Shown here: one piece after another, positions 53,405-61,704 of the stretch
Layout: each line of letters begins with the position of its first letter
Position numbering within the stretch: position 1 is the first letter of the stretch
NCBI RefSeq assembly: GCF_003691365.1
Contig: NZ_CP033087.1
Coordinates: forward strand, 386,501-450,500
Source: Commensalibacter melissae
GTDB taxonomy: Bacteria; Pseudomonadota; Alphaproteobacteria; Acetobacterales; Acetobacteraceae
Direction of reading: 5' to 3'
Length of the DNA: 64,000 bases
Position numbers and translations under genes: made by a program
The notes under the pieces: generated by a model
The model's database searches: none
What the model was told of the DNA's origin: nothing
Seen by the model: only the letters and a program-made list of their open reading frames with translations

Positions 53405-53581
53405 ATGTCTGATAAATCAGAAACAAAGCCATTGGCGAAAAACGCTTCTACAATGAAAAGAAAAGAAAATGTACCAACAACTTTCCAATCTAAAAGTGGA
53501 AAAATATCTTTCAGTTTAAGTAATGTTTTAATTTTAAAAAAAGATGGAAGCCTATCTTCCTACAATAAACCTAAATCATGA
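53405..53581 (+). CDS. Small basic protein coupled to a HAD phosphatase
   Basis: A 58-aa lysine- and serine-rich protein without membrane segment (MSDKSETKPLAKNASTMKRK at the start, LSNVLILKKDGSLSSY near the end). ATG 53405 follows an AAGG site. Its stop overlaps the HAD gene start by 4 bp (ATGA), so the two are translationally coupled. Base composition is far more AT-rich than the phage block on the left. Function unknown; a substrate, inhibitor or adaptor of the phosphatase is conceivable. Confidence 0.6.
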   Translation: MSDKSETKPLAKNASTMKRKENVPTTFQSKSGKISFSLSNVLILKKDGSLSSYNKPKS

Positions 53582-54504
53582 TAGATAATCAAAGTAATAA
53601 TATTGTAATAGCATGGGACTTTGATGGTACATTAACGCCACAGGACTCAACAACAGAGGTTATTTCTTTTTTAAAAGAAGAAGAGAAAGATGCCGCAGAA
53701 AAATTTTGGAAACATGTGAAATCTTTTTCAAAAGAGCAGGAAGATTTTAAAGAATATCTTCCTGCCGTAGATGCTCCTATCTGGATGTATTCTTTATCAA
53801 AAATTGCTAATGATCTTAATATTCCATTAAATGAAGATTTCTTTCAAGAATACATTTCACAAAAAATTAAATTATTCGATAATGTAATTCCGTTTTTACA
53901 GGAAATTAAAAAACTTGAAAATGAAAAAAGATTTAAAGATTGTAACATAAAAATACATCATTTTATTGTGTCTGCTGGTTTGAGGGATCTTATAAAATTA
54001 ATTTTTCCAGAAGGACTGATTAGATATATTTTTGGATGTAGATACCAGAGTGTTTCATATGAAGAAAATGTTGTAAAAATTGAAAATATACCTGTATTTT
54101 GTATAGATGAAACAGTAAAAACCAGGGCCCTTTTTGAAATATCTAAAGGTGCTTTTTGTACAAAAAATATAAAAGTTAATACAAAAATTTCTGATGATAA
54201 ATATTGGGCACCATTTAATAATTTTATTTATATCGGAGATGGTGATACCGATATACCAGCTCTATCTTTGACAAGAACTAAGGGCGGTTTAGGCATAGTT
54301 GTTTATAATAAAAAGAAACCATTAACAGATATAAAAGAAAAACTTCTTACAATGAGTGCGGATAAAAGAGCTGATCTAATTACACCAGCTGATTTTAAAA
54401 TTAATGGAGAACTTTATACTTACATAACAAATCGCTGTTATCAAATTCTTCAAAGGTATGAAGTTGAATATATATTTAAAAAAAATCTAAATAGTAGATT
54501 ATAG
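53578..54504 (+). CDS. HAD-superfamily phosphatase-like protein
   Basis: A 308-aa protein with HAD motif I WDFDGTLT (nucleophile Asp14, acid Asp16), a probable motif II at FIVSAG, and motif IV IGDGDTDIPAL (about 219-229), the pattern of the phosphoserine phosphatase branch. A helical cap lies between. The natural substrate is unknown. AT-rich composition and location behind a prophage remnant suggest acquired cargo. It meets the convergent DUF5131 gene with a 6-bp tail overlap. Confidence 0.75.
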   Translation: MIDNQSNNIVIAWDFDGTLTPQDSTTEVISFLKEEEKDAAEKFWKHVKSFSKEQEDFKEYLPAVDAPIWMYSLSKIANDLNIPLNEDFFQEYISQKIKLFDNVIPFLQEIKKLENEKRFKDCNIKIHHFIVSAGLRDLIKLIFPEGLIRYIFGCRYQSVSYEENVVKIENIPVFCIDETVKTRALFEISKGAFCTKNIKVNTKISDDKYWAPFNNFIYIGDGDTDIPALSLTRTKGGLGIVVYNKKKPLTDIKEKLLTMSADKRADLITPADFKINGELYTYITNRCYQILQRYEVEYIFKKNLNSRL

Positions 54505-55272
54505 ATTGTAGGCGATTGGAAGTTCATTCCAGACAGAACCTTTGTATTCCCGTCCATTGGCTTTTTTAGAGCGTTTCTTATTATCCTTTCCCCATCGTCC
54601 CCATTGCTTGAAGAAAAAGGCGGTATTATAAATGCGACAAGCATCGTAAATATCATCGATCCATTCCTCTTTTATTGGGCGGGCAGAAGAGCCGCTTTCT
54701 CCTCCAACAATGGCCCAGTGAATATTATTGAGATTGATATTTCCAACAGAACCTATCAGGGGTTCAAAAGAGATGAATCTAACAATTGCGGGAGCACCAC
54801 GAAGATGTTCAATGCGATCAGTGACCTCTTGGTTCTCTACACTTGTTCCTAGCCATACATTAGGTAATACTCTATTTAGTTTGGTAACGAAATCAGCCAT
54901 TCTCTGAGGACGTTTTGTCAGAATTTGATAGAAATGACGTGGTGTATCCTCCATGACTTTCCAAATTTGATGAATAAAATTGTCACTAACACCGGAATGG
55001 AATAAATCACTCATGGAATTAACAAATATTTTACGAGGTTTTTTCCATTTATATGGAAGAGAAAGAGTTTGTTTGTCTTCCCTGATTATACCGTTCCATA
55101 TCATTTTATGATTTGTTTTTTTTAACAGTCCACGGTATTTTTCAACACCCATCGCTTCAAGTCGCCTTGACATTTCCATGGCATAACAATTCAGACATCC
55201 AGATTTTATTATTGAGCAACCTGCTACAGGATTCCAGGTGGTATCTGTCCATTCAATTTGAGAGTTGGCCAT
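54499..55272 (-). CDS. DUF5131 (phage Gp37/Gp68) family protein
   Basis: A 257-aa protein with the family start SQIEWTDTTWNPVAGCSIIK and a three-cysteine motif, Cys19, Cys26 and Cys29 (GCSIIKSGCLNCYA), which suggests an iron-sulfur or radical-SAM-like site. Further blocks are NSMSDLFH, LTKRPQRM, WLGTSVENQ, FISFEPL and GGESG, with FFKQWG near the end. These proteins occur in phages and mobile islands, often with a TcmP partner; none is seen here. The biochemical role is not established. Confidence 0.85.
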   Translation of the reverse strand: MANSQIEWTDTTWNPVAGCSIIKSGCLNCYAMEMSRRLEAMGVEKYRGLLKKTNHKMIWNGIIREDKQTLSLPYKWKKPRKIFVNSMSDLFHSGVSDNFIHQIWKVMEDTPRHFYQILTKRPQRMADFVTKLNRVLPNVWLGTSVENQEVTDRIEHLRGAPAIVRFISFEPLIGSVGNINLNNIHWAIVGGESGSSARPIKEEWIDDIYDACRIYNTAFFFKQWGRWGKDNKKRSKKANGREYKGSVWNELPIAYNL

Positions 55273-55486
55273 GGTTCAAATCCGTGGTAGTTATAATTTT
55301 TAAAGGATTTTTTTTGATATAAATTTGTTTGAAGTATGATAAATATCCAACTTATAATCTTATTTTTTTATTAATTTAACAATTAAAAAAACATATTATT
55401 AAGGAATAAAATAATTTGTTTTTGATCAATTTTAAATACAAATAAAGGGAATAAAACAAGATGACTTTATTTGTATTTAATCAAAT

Positions 55487-55624
55487 CTATTTATTTTTTT
55501 TGTTGATTTTGTCAACCAAAGGTTTATCAGGAATCAGCTTATCATTTTTATTATTATTGGGCATGTTGTCGGTTTTTTTTGAGGGGGCAAATTTATCTAC
55601 TTTAGAAGTTTTATTTTTGGTCAT
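55487..55624 (-). CDS. Tiny basic protein (45 aa)
   Basis: ATG at 55624 (minus strand) with GGGAAAG upstream, ending in TAG at 55487. It is very lysine/asparagine-rich (MTKNKTSKVDKFAPSKKTDN) and has no hydrophobic segment. It lies 37 bp downstream of the next tiny gene. Low complexity makes it uncertain. Confidence 0.35.
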   Translation of the reverse strand: MTKNKTSKVDKFAPSKKTDNMPNNNKNDKLIPDKPLVDKINKKNK

Positions 55625-55661
55625 GATTTGAACTTTCCCAACGAATTAATAGATCAAGAGT

Positions 55662-55811
55662 TTATTTCTGAACTAATGGATGTGTTTTAAAATCAATATC
55701 AAAGGACCAGCCATTCTCCTTTTGTGACAATGTAATTGTGGCCTTGCCCAGTCGGTAAACCAATAGAACAAATAAAGTAAATAAAATAAGTTTTTCCAGT
55801 TTTCTTAGCAT
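55662..55811 (-). CDS. Small single-pass membrane protein (49 aa)
   Basis: ATG at 55811 (minus strand) has a good AAGGA site. One membrane helix (about 7-24, KLILFTLFVLLVYRLG) is followed by a polar tail (TITLSQKENGWSFDIDFKTH). The regular helix plus well-formed tail and the ribosome-binding site support a real gene. Function unknown; it may form a unit with the 45-aa gene. Confidence 0.5.
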   Translation of the reverse strand: MLRKLEKLILFTLFVLLVYRLGKATITLSQKENGWSFDIDFKTHPLVQK

Positions 55812-55936
55812 AATTGAATTCCTTATATTATGATACAGTTACATTATAATGCTATTTCGTTAAATTAATAAGTGTTTTATCATTTATATCAAATGAATTA
55901 CGGTTTTTAATGTGACCAATCAGATTTCTGGATTTG

Positions 55937-56554
55937 TCAGTTTGTTGAATGAAAAATTAACATATAGCTCAAGAAAAACATAAGCAATGCAATAAATCCT
56001 TCAAGCAATTTCCAGGTCAGTGGATTTTGAAAAAAGGGTTGTAAAAACTTTGCGCCATATCCAAGTAATGTAAACCAGGTGATACTTGCCATACAGGCCC
56101 CCATGCCAAAGAACCATTTGCCAATACCTGCAAAATGTGTTGAAATGCTGCCGATCAGAATCATTGTATCTAAATAAACATGCGGATTTAAAAAGGTAAA
56201 CGCCAAACAGGTCAATATTATTTTATTTCTGCTTGCCGTTTTTTCTTTTGTCGGATTTAGGTTTTCAACGGTTGACAGAGCTCTTTTGGCCGCCATTAAA
56301 CCATAGGCAGCCAAAAACAATGCCCCTCCATAACGGAAGAATTGAAGCAGTTGAGGGCAGGTTTGAACAATCTTGCCAATTCCTGCAATGCCTGATGAAA
56401 TCAGTAAAATATCGGACAGGGAACAGATAATGATGATTAAGCCAACAAAATTCTGTTGCAATCCCTGTCGCAGTATAAAGGCATTTTGCGCGCCAATTGC
56501 CATAATCAGACTGGCGGTTGTAAGGAAACCAGATATGACAGCTGATAAATTCAT
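55937..56554 (-). CDS. argO: LysE/ArgO-type amino acid exporter
   Basis: A 205-aa membrane protein with six hydrophobic segments and the LysE-family start GFLTTASLIMAIGAQNAFIL (about 9-28), with TFLNPHVYLDTMILIGS (about 140-156) typical of the ArgO/LysE subgroup that exports arginine and lysine. ATG 56554 has an AAGAGA site; the longer frame to 56581 has none. The symbol reflects the subgroup pattern rather than proven specificity. Confidence 0.82.
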   Translation of the reverse strand: MNLSAVISGFLTTASLIMAIGAQNAFILRQGLQQNFVGLIIIICSLSDILLISSGIAGIGKIVQTCPQLLQFFRYGGALFLAAYGLMAAKRALSTVENLNPTKEKTASRNKIILTCLAFTFLNPHVYLDTMILIGSISTHFAGIGKWFFGMGACMASITWFTLLGYGAKFLQPFFQNPLTWKLLEGFIALLMFFLSYMLIFHSTN

Positions 56555-56782
56555 GAACGGTCTCTTAAGGATAATAATCAATAGATATAATGATGTATAA
56601 AATGAGGTTGGATCTGGCCAGGATTATATATATTTGGAAAATTTTATCCATGTGTCTAGGTCAAATGAATGAATAAATTTTCAATATTTAGTCGCTCTGG
56701 CAGAGATTTCAAATAGATCAGATGGATAGGATAAAATGAAATTCAACAGTCAAGCAAAAATAGATAATTTAATAAAAAATAT

Positions 56783-56823
56783 CTATAAATAGTTCTTTAA
56801 AAATTTTTACATACAATATATAG
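56783..56823 (+). promoter_or_regulatory. Tandem NrdR-like boxes upstream of the nrdD operon
   Basis: CTATAAATAG (56783-56792) and CAATATATAG (56814-56823) fit the NrdR core CWATATATWG in 9 and 10 of 10 positions. Their starts are 31 bp apart, about three helical turns, the spacing described for NrdR box pairs. They lie 184 bp upstream of nrdD. The rest of the 452-bp space from 56555 holds no gene. Confidence 0.65.
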
Positions 56824-57006
56824 TATTAAAGGAAGGTTTCGAAAATATTTATATAAAAGGGTTCAATTGTTTTTTGAGTTATTTTTCTGGTGAATTCGGT
56901 AGACTTGAATATACAAAGTAAGCCTGTTTGAATTTTTAGTTTCGATCCCACAAAATAGGAATTGATTATCTGTAGAGTAAAATAAATACTGGGAGTTGTT
57001 TGGAAT

Positions 57007-59055
57007 ATGTTAACGCGTGATGAAGATGTCAAAATTGCGATGAAGCCTGTTCTAAGCACTCAGAAACCTGATCCGGTGTTCTCAAATGAAACTGGATTGA
57101 TGGATATTTACAAGAAATTGACTTTTACAGCGGCCCAGGATGAAGATATTAAGCGGGAAAATGCGAATATTGATGGGGATACCGCCATGGGCACAATGTT
57201 GAAATACGGTTCCGAAGGATCAAAATTCTTTATAGATCAATACATATTGCCTGAAAAAATTGCACATGCCCATCAGAATGGTGACATTCATATTCATGAC
57301 AAGGATTTTTACATGTTGACCGAAACATGTTGTCAGATTGATTTGATTAAATTGTTCAAAAAAGGCTTTTCAACGGGGCATGGTTATTTAAGAGAACCTA
57401 ATTCAATCGAGAGTTATTCAGCGCTTGCCTGTATTGCCATTCAGGCCAATCAAAATGAAATGCATGGAGGGCAAAGTGTTCCCAACTTTGATTATGCAAT
57501 GGCGGATGGAGTTAAAAAAACATTCAGACAAGAATTTTGGAAGGTTTTTTCAATTTTTTTGCAAATCGAAACACAATTGGGAAATGTGGAAATTGATGTT
57601 TTTCAAGATCAGGTTGAGCATCGGATAGGTGTTATTGGTCTTCAATTTTTAGAATCTTATGGAGAAAAATTATATCAATTTGAGAATTTGGGTGTTGATT
57701 TAGAAATAATAAAGAAAGCTTATAACTTTGCATGTAAAAAAGCGCTCGGTACAACAGAGAGACGCACTTATCAGGCGATGGAAGCGTTTATACATAATCT
57801 GAACACAATGAATTCACGTGCTGGGGCACAGGTTCCCTTTAGTTCAATTAATTATGGAACGGATACTTCTGAAGAAGGTCGCATGGCTATTCGAAATCTT
57901 CTGCTGGCAACAAAAGCGGGGCTCGGTAATGGTGAGACACCTATTTTCCCTGTCCAGATTTTTAAAGTAAAGGAAGGAATCAATTTTAATCCGATAGATA
58001 AAAACTATGATCTATTCAAATTGGCGATGGAAACGTCCGCTTTACGTCTTTTTCCAAATTTCAGTTTTATCGATGCTCCCTTTAATAAAGTGTTTTATAA
58101 ACAGGGTGATTATAAAACGGAAGTTGCATATATGGGATGTCGTACACGTGTTTTGGGAAATGTTTATGATCCGGACAGACAAACAATATGTGGCCGTGGA
58201 AATTTAAGCTTTACGTCAATTAATTTGCCACGGTTAGCCCTGAAGGCAAAAGGTAATACAGATTTATTTTTTCAGTTGCTTGATGAAATGATTCATCTAT
58301 CTTTTCGTCAACTTATACATCGGTTTCAAATTCAGTGTCGTAAGAAAGTGAAAAATTACCCTTTTTTAATGGGACAAGGGATATGGATCGATTCAGAAAA
58401 TTTATCAGAAAATGATGAAGTTGCTGAAGTTCTAAAGCATGGCACTTTAACGGTTGGTTTTATTGGTTTGGCTGAAACCCTGAAAGCTTTGGTGGGTTTT
58501 CATCACGGGGAAAGCGAGGTTGCGCAGGAGTTAGGGCTAAAAATTGTCAGTCATATGCGTAAAAAAACAGATGAGGCGGCAAAAAGAACAAAACTTAATT
58601 TTTCATTGATTGCCACGCCTGCCGAGGGTCTAAGTGGTCGATTTGTCCTTATGGATCGTGAAAAATATGGTGTCATATCTGGGGTTACAGATCGGGATTA
58701 TTATACGAATTCTTTTCATATTCCTGTTTATTATCCAGTAAAAGCGCATGAAAAAATTCAACTTGAAGCACCCTATCATGAATTAACCAATGGTGGTCAC
58801 ATAACCTATATCGAACTTGATGGTGATATAGGTAAAAATTTGGATGCGTTTGAAATAATTATCCGTTACATGAAACAATCTGGAATTGGTTATGGGGCGA
58901 TTAATCATCCTTTAGATAGAGATCCTGTCTGTGGGTATGTTGGTGTTATTGATAATGAATGTCCACGTTGCGGGCGTAAAGATGGTGAGGCGGTCAGTAT
59001 CGCTAAACTGAACGAATTAAGACAGATTTATTCGAATGTTCCAGATTATAATTAG
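57007..59055 (+). CDS. nrdD: Anaerobic ribonucleoside-triphosphate reductase, catalytic part (lacks glycyl-radical domain)
   Basis: A 682-aa class III reductase core. NrdD blocks include YILPEKIAHAHQNGDIHIHD, HGGQSVPNFDYAMADGV, SRAGAQVPFSSINYG and GNGETPIFPVQIFKVKEG. The end has the zinc-site cysteines (DPVCGY, ECPRCGRKDGE). In ordinary NrdD the glycyl-radical segment RxxGYL follows; here the protein stops about 25 residues after the zinc site and the radical segment is in the next gene. It makes dNTPs under low oxygen together with NrdG. Confidence 0.93.
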   Translation: MLTRDEDVKIAMKPVLSTQKPDPVFSNETGLMDIYKKLTFTAAQDEDIKRENANIDGDTAMGTMLKYGSEGSKFFIDQYILPEKIAHAHQNGDIHIHDKDFYMLTETCCQIDLIKLFKKGFSTGHGYLREPNSIESYSALACIAIQANQNEMHGGQSVPNFDYAMADGVKKTFRQEFWKVFSIFLQIETQLGNVEIDVFQDQVEHRIGVIGLQFLESYGEKLYQFENLGVDLEIIKKAYNFACKKALGTTERRTYQAMEAFIHNLNTMNSRAGAQVPFSSINYGTDTSEEGRMAIRNLLLATKAGLGNGETPIFPVQIFKVKEGINFNPIDKNYDLFKLAMETSALRLFPNFSFIDAPFNKVFYKQGDYKTEVAYMGCRTRVLGNVYDPDRQTICGRGNLSFTSINLPRLALKAKGNTDLFFQLLDEMIHLSFRQLIHRFQIQCRKKVKNYPFLMGQGIWIDSENLSENDEVAEVLKHGTLTVGFIGLAETLKALVGFHHGESEVAQELGLKIVSHMRKKTDEAAKRTKLNFSLIATPAEGLSGRFVLMDREKYGVISGVTDRDYYTNSFHIPVYYPVKAHEKIQLEAPYHELTNGGHITYIELDGDIGKNLDAFEIIIRYMKQSGIGYGAINHPLDRDPVCGYVGVIDNECPRCGRKDGEAVSIAKLNELRQIYSNVPDYN

Positions 59056-59067
59056 AAAGGGTTAATA

Positions 59068-59250
59068 ATGGGCAAATGCAATATGGTTAAACCTATAGAA
59101 CATGTTCAAAAAAAATTCAAAATGGTGGGAAAAGATATAAGTTTTGCCAGGACACGCCGTATAACGGGATATTTGGTTGGTACATTGGACCGTTTTAATA
59201 ATGCCAAACGTGCAGAAGAAAAAGATCGTGTCAAGCATGGCTGTAGCTAA
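59068..59250 (+). CDS. Separate glycyl-radical domain of NrdD
   Basis: A 60-aa protein with the NrdD C-terminal signature RRITGYLVGTLDRFNNAKRA then EEKDRVKH, where Gly34 in RITGYL is the expected radical site. It has its own AAAGGG ribosome-binding site and ATG, 12 bp after the nrdD stop, and overlaps nrdG by 14 bp. The first 25 residues (MGKCNMVKPIEHVQKKFKMV) are not typical of full-length NrdD. It would have to assemble with the 682-aa core to form an active enzyme, comparable in idea to the spare-part protein GrcA for pyruvate formate-lyase. Confidence 0.8.
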   Translation: MGKCNMVKPIEHVQKKFKMVGKDISFARTRRITGYLVGTLDRFNNAKRAEEKDRVKHGCS

Positions 59251-59743
59251 ACTGCGTATCAGTGGTATAGAAGCAGAATCTATCGTGGATGGGCCTGGGT
59301 TGAGGTATGTTGTTTTCACCCAGGGTTGCCCTCATCAATGTTTCGGATGTCATAATCCTGAAACACATGCACTAAACAGTGGTTATGAAATTTCTATTCA
59401 AGAAATTATCAATGACTTTTTGAATAATCCACTTTTATCAGGCATGACGTTTTCGGGTGGGGAACCGTTTTTGCAGGCGGAAAGTCTTGTTTTACTTGCC
59501 AATATTGTAAAGAAAACAGGAAAAACGCTGGTTACTTATACGGGTTATATGTATGAACGATTATTGGAACTGGGAAAATGCAATCCTTCAATTATCCATC
59601 TATTGGAATTGATTGATATTTTGATTGACGGTCCATTTCAGATCAGTCAACGGGATTTGCAATTGTCTTTTCGAGGCAGTGCCAATCAAAGAATTCTATA
59701 TAGAATGGATCGGCAACGAATAAAAGATCAATTAAAATATTGA
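59237..59743 (+). CDS. nrdG: Anaerobic ribonucleotide reductase-activating protein NrdG
   Basis: A 168-aa radical SAM activase that installs the glycyl radical. The CX3CX2C motif is Cys31, Cys35, Cys38 (GCPHQCFGCHN), SIVDGPGLRYVVFTQG precedes it, and MTFSGGEPFLQ is the SAM-binding GGE motif. ATG 59237 is chosen; the upstream frame to 59177 lies inside the glycyl-radical gene. A 14-bp overlap with that gene suggests coupled expression of radical domain and activase. Confidence 0.93.
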   Translation: MAVAKLRISGIEAESIVDGPGLRYVVFTQGCPHQCFGCHNPETHALNSGYEISIQEIINDFLNNPLLSGMTFSGGEPFLQAESLVLLANIVKKTGKTLVTYTGYMYERLLELGKCNPSIIHLLELIDILIDGPFQISQRDLQLSFRGSANQRILYRMDRQRIKDQLKY

Positions 59744-59757
59744 TTTAAATTAATGAA

Positions 59758-59791
59758 AAATGATCCTCGATAGATGGATAAAGGATCATTT
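59758..59791. terminator. Hairpin between convergent nrdG and cynS
   Basis: AAATGATCC (59758-59766) pairs with GGATCATTT (59783-59791) around a 16-nt loop. T-runs are weak on both sides, so it is a likely but not strong bidirectional terminator. Confidence 0.55.
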
Positions 59792-59820
59792 ATAGTACAA
59801 TACTGATATTTTTGAAAAAT

Positions 59821-60264
59821 CTAGTATTTTTTATAAGGTAAGAATTTACCGCTAAGTTGAATATTAACACGATCTCCATTGGGATTAGGTTCTCTGGTTA
59901 TATTCATTGAAAAATCAATGGCGCTCATTATACCATCTCCAAATTCTTCGTGAATAAGTTCCTTGATGGCTGATCCATATACATTAATTAGTTCATAAAA
60001 ACGATATATTGTTGGATCAGAAGGAATGGCAGTTGGAAGACTTCCTCTATTAGGTGGAACGGTTAACCAATTGGTTTCCTCCTCTGTCAAATCAAAAATA
60101 GAAGCGATCAGAACGGCCTGTTCTTTATTTAAAGGCATTTGGCCGAGACAAGCGGCTGTAACATATTCCTTACTTAATCCTAAGGTTTCGGCAACAAAAG
60201 ACCATTTGATATCTTTACTAATTTTGGTTTGAATTATTTTTTCTGTGATTTGTAGACGGTTCAT
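59821..60264 (-). CDS. cynS: Cyanate hydratase (cyanase)
   Basis: CynS converts cyanate and bicarbonate to ammonia and carbon dioxide as a homodecamer. The 147-aa protein has the helical N-terminal domain and the catalytic C-terminus. The catalytic residues Arg88, Glu91 (YRFYELINVYG) and Ser114 (FGDGIMSAIDF) keep the family spacing. ATG 60264 is chosen over an in-frame TTG at 60276 because GGAAA precedes it. No cynT (carbonic anhydrase) or cynX lies next to it, so cyanate detoxification may rely on diffusible bicarbonate. Confidence 0.93.
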   Translation of the reverse strand: MNRLQITEKIIQTKISKDIKWSFVAETLGLSKEYVTAACLGQMPLNKEQAVLIASIFDLTEEETNWLTVPPNRGSLPTAIPSDPTIYRFYELINVYGSAIKELIHEEFGDGIMSAIDFSMNITREPNPNGDRVNIQLSGKFLPYKKY

Positions 60265-60578
60265 GATAATTTCCAAATAAAAAATGTTACATTGAGTTGA
60301 ATATTCTTAAATTTGATAATTTAATGACATGTGATATTTGGATATTTTAATTTTACTATCAATAGTTTTAAAGTATATATTTTATTTTTTGTTATAATTA
60401 TGTGTTATAATTTTCAATCTATAATTATATAATTAATATTATTATTTTATAAAAATTTAATAATATTAAGTTTTATTTATTGTTCATATTCACTTTCTTG
60501 TTTCTTTTCTATTTATCCGTTTCATATGATAATCAGTTGAATATTGATTATGAGATCAATTTATATAAGGTAGGATAA
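60265..60578. other. Divergent AT-rich spacer before the thi operon
   Basis: 314 bp. I looked for the conserved CTGAGA and ACCTGATCTGGA-type blocks of a TPP riboswitch and did not see them. Only AT-rich sequence and a weak AATCA/TGATT hairpin near 60531 were noted. Confidence 0.5.
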
Positions 60579-61499
60579 ATGGCTTATTGGTCTATTCTTG
60601 GTAGTGGTGTTACAGGATTGTGTATTGCAACAGCTTTATATGAAAAGGGTGAAAAAATAGAGGTTGTTGAAAATCCAAATATTCAAGCCGCATCATATTT
60701 TGCCGGCGGTATGTTGGCACCATTTTGTGAAGGGGAAAGTGCACCAGATATTGTCGTAAAAAATGGACAATTATCTGTTGAGTGGTGGGATAATCATGTC
60801 AGCAATGTAAAAAAAACCGGAACTATTGTCATTGCGCCGCCTCGAGATATGTCTGAATTAAGACGGTTTGCCAATATGACTATTTGTCATGAATGGGTTG
60901 ATCCAGGTAAGATAGAAAAAGATTTGAAGGGTCGTTTTTCTGAGGGGCTGTTTTTTCCTTCTGAGGCCTTTATCGATCCTCGCTTGGCCTTGCAGGAACT
61001 AAAAGAAAATTTAAAAAATAAGGGCGTTAGTTTTCATACGGGTTCGCCCAAAGGAAAGATCATTGATTGTACTGGTATGGCGGCAACCAGTTCGTTAAAA
61101 AATTTACGGGCTGTTCGTGGTGAAATGCTGATTTTTGAATGCCACGAAGTTAATTTTTTACGTCCAATTCGTTTATTGCATCCGCGATTTCCCTGTTATC
61201 TTGTACCTCGTGCAAATGGCCGATTTATGGTAGGGGCAACAATGGTGGAAAGCAATGATGATAGTCCCATAAGTGCTAGGGCCCTGATAGAAATGCTGAG
61301 TTCAGTATATGCAATTCATCCTGCCTTTGCTGAAGCAAGAATTGTAGAAACAGGAACAGGATGCAGACCTTCCTTTCCTGATAATATTCCACAAATTATT
61401 GAACAGGATGGTAAATTTTATATCAATGGCATGTATCGACATGGCTTTTTACTTGCTCCGGTTCTGGCATTAGATTTCGTGAAGAAAATTTTGGGATAA
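60579..61499 (+). CDS. thiO: ThiO glycine oxidase-like FAD enzyme
   Basis: ThiO oxidises glycine to the imine used in thiazole synthesis. The 306-aa D-amino-acid-oxidase-type flavoprotein has the FAD motif ILGSGVTGLCIATALYEKG (about 6-24), FAGGMLAPFCEGE, and a C-terminal INGMYRHGFLLAPVLA typical of the family. It is the first gene of a compact thiOSGEF cluster; its stop overlaps the thiS start (TAATG). Confidence 0.9.
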   Translation: MAYWSILGSGVTGLCIATALYEKGEKIEVVENPNIQAASYFAGGMLAPFCEGESAPDIVVKNGQLSVEWWDNHVSNVKKTGTIVIAPPRDMSELRRFANMTICHEWVDPGKIEKDLKGRFSEGLFFPSEAFIDPRLALQELKENLKNKGVSFHTGSPKGKIIDCTGMAATSSLKNLRAVRGEMLIFECHEVNFLRPIRLLHPRFPCYLVPRANGRFMVGATMVESNDDSPISARALIEMLSSVYAIHPAFAEARIVETGTGCRPSFPDNIPQIIEQDGKFYINGMYRHGFLLAPVLALDFVKKILG

Positions 61500-61702
61500 T
61501 GAAAATGAAGTTATATTTAAATGGCGAATTCATTACAACACAGGTAAAGACTTTGGCAGATTTGCTGAAGGAAAAAAATATAGATGTATCTTGTGTTGCC
61601 AGTGCGATCGATGGAAATTTTATTCCTCGGGTACGTTATGAGAGGACTCAGCTTCAGGAAAATATGAAAATCGAAGTTGTATCACCAATGCAGGGAGGTT
61701 AG
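61499..61702 (+). CDS. thiS: ThiS sulfur-carrier protein
   Basis: A 67-aa ubiquitin-like sulfur carrier. The functional C-terminal Gly-Gly is present (MQGG), and [19 protein letters not shown] is the usual start. The C-terminus is adenylated by ThiF and then thiolated to give the thiocarboxylate used by ThiG. ATG 61499 overlaps the thiO stop; thiG starts 2 bp after. Confidence 0.95.
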   Translation: MKMKLYLNGEFITTQVKTLADLLKEKNIDVSCVASAIDGNFIPRVRYERTQLQENMKIEVVSPMQGG

Positions 61703-61704
61703 TT

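Noticed and set aside
53285-57006. attR copy of the tRNA-Ser 3' end
   Set aside because: I searched by eye for TTCGAATCCCATCCCCTCC-like sequence and found none, so the right boundary stays open.
59030-59160. A sequencing frameshift as the cause of the split nrdD
   Set aside because: The second ORF has its own ribosome-binding site and start, and the intervening codons do not continue the NrdD pattern in another frame. It cannot be fully excluded without raw reads.
60265-60578. TPP riboswitch upstream of thiO
   Set aside because: None of the conserved blocks was found by eye; not called without a covariance search.
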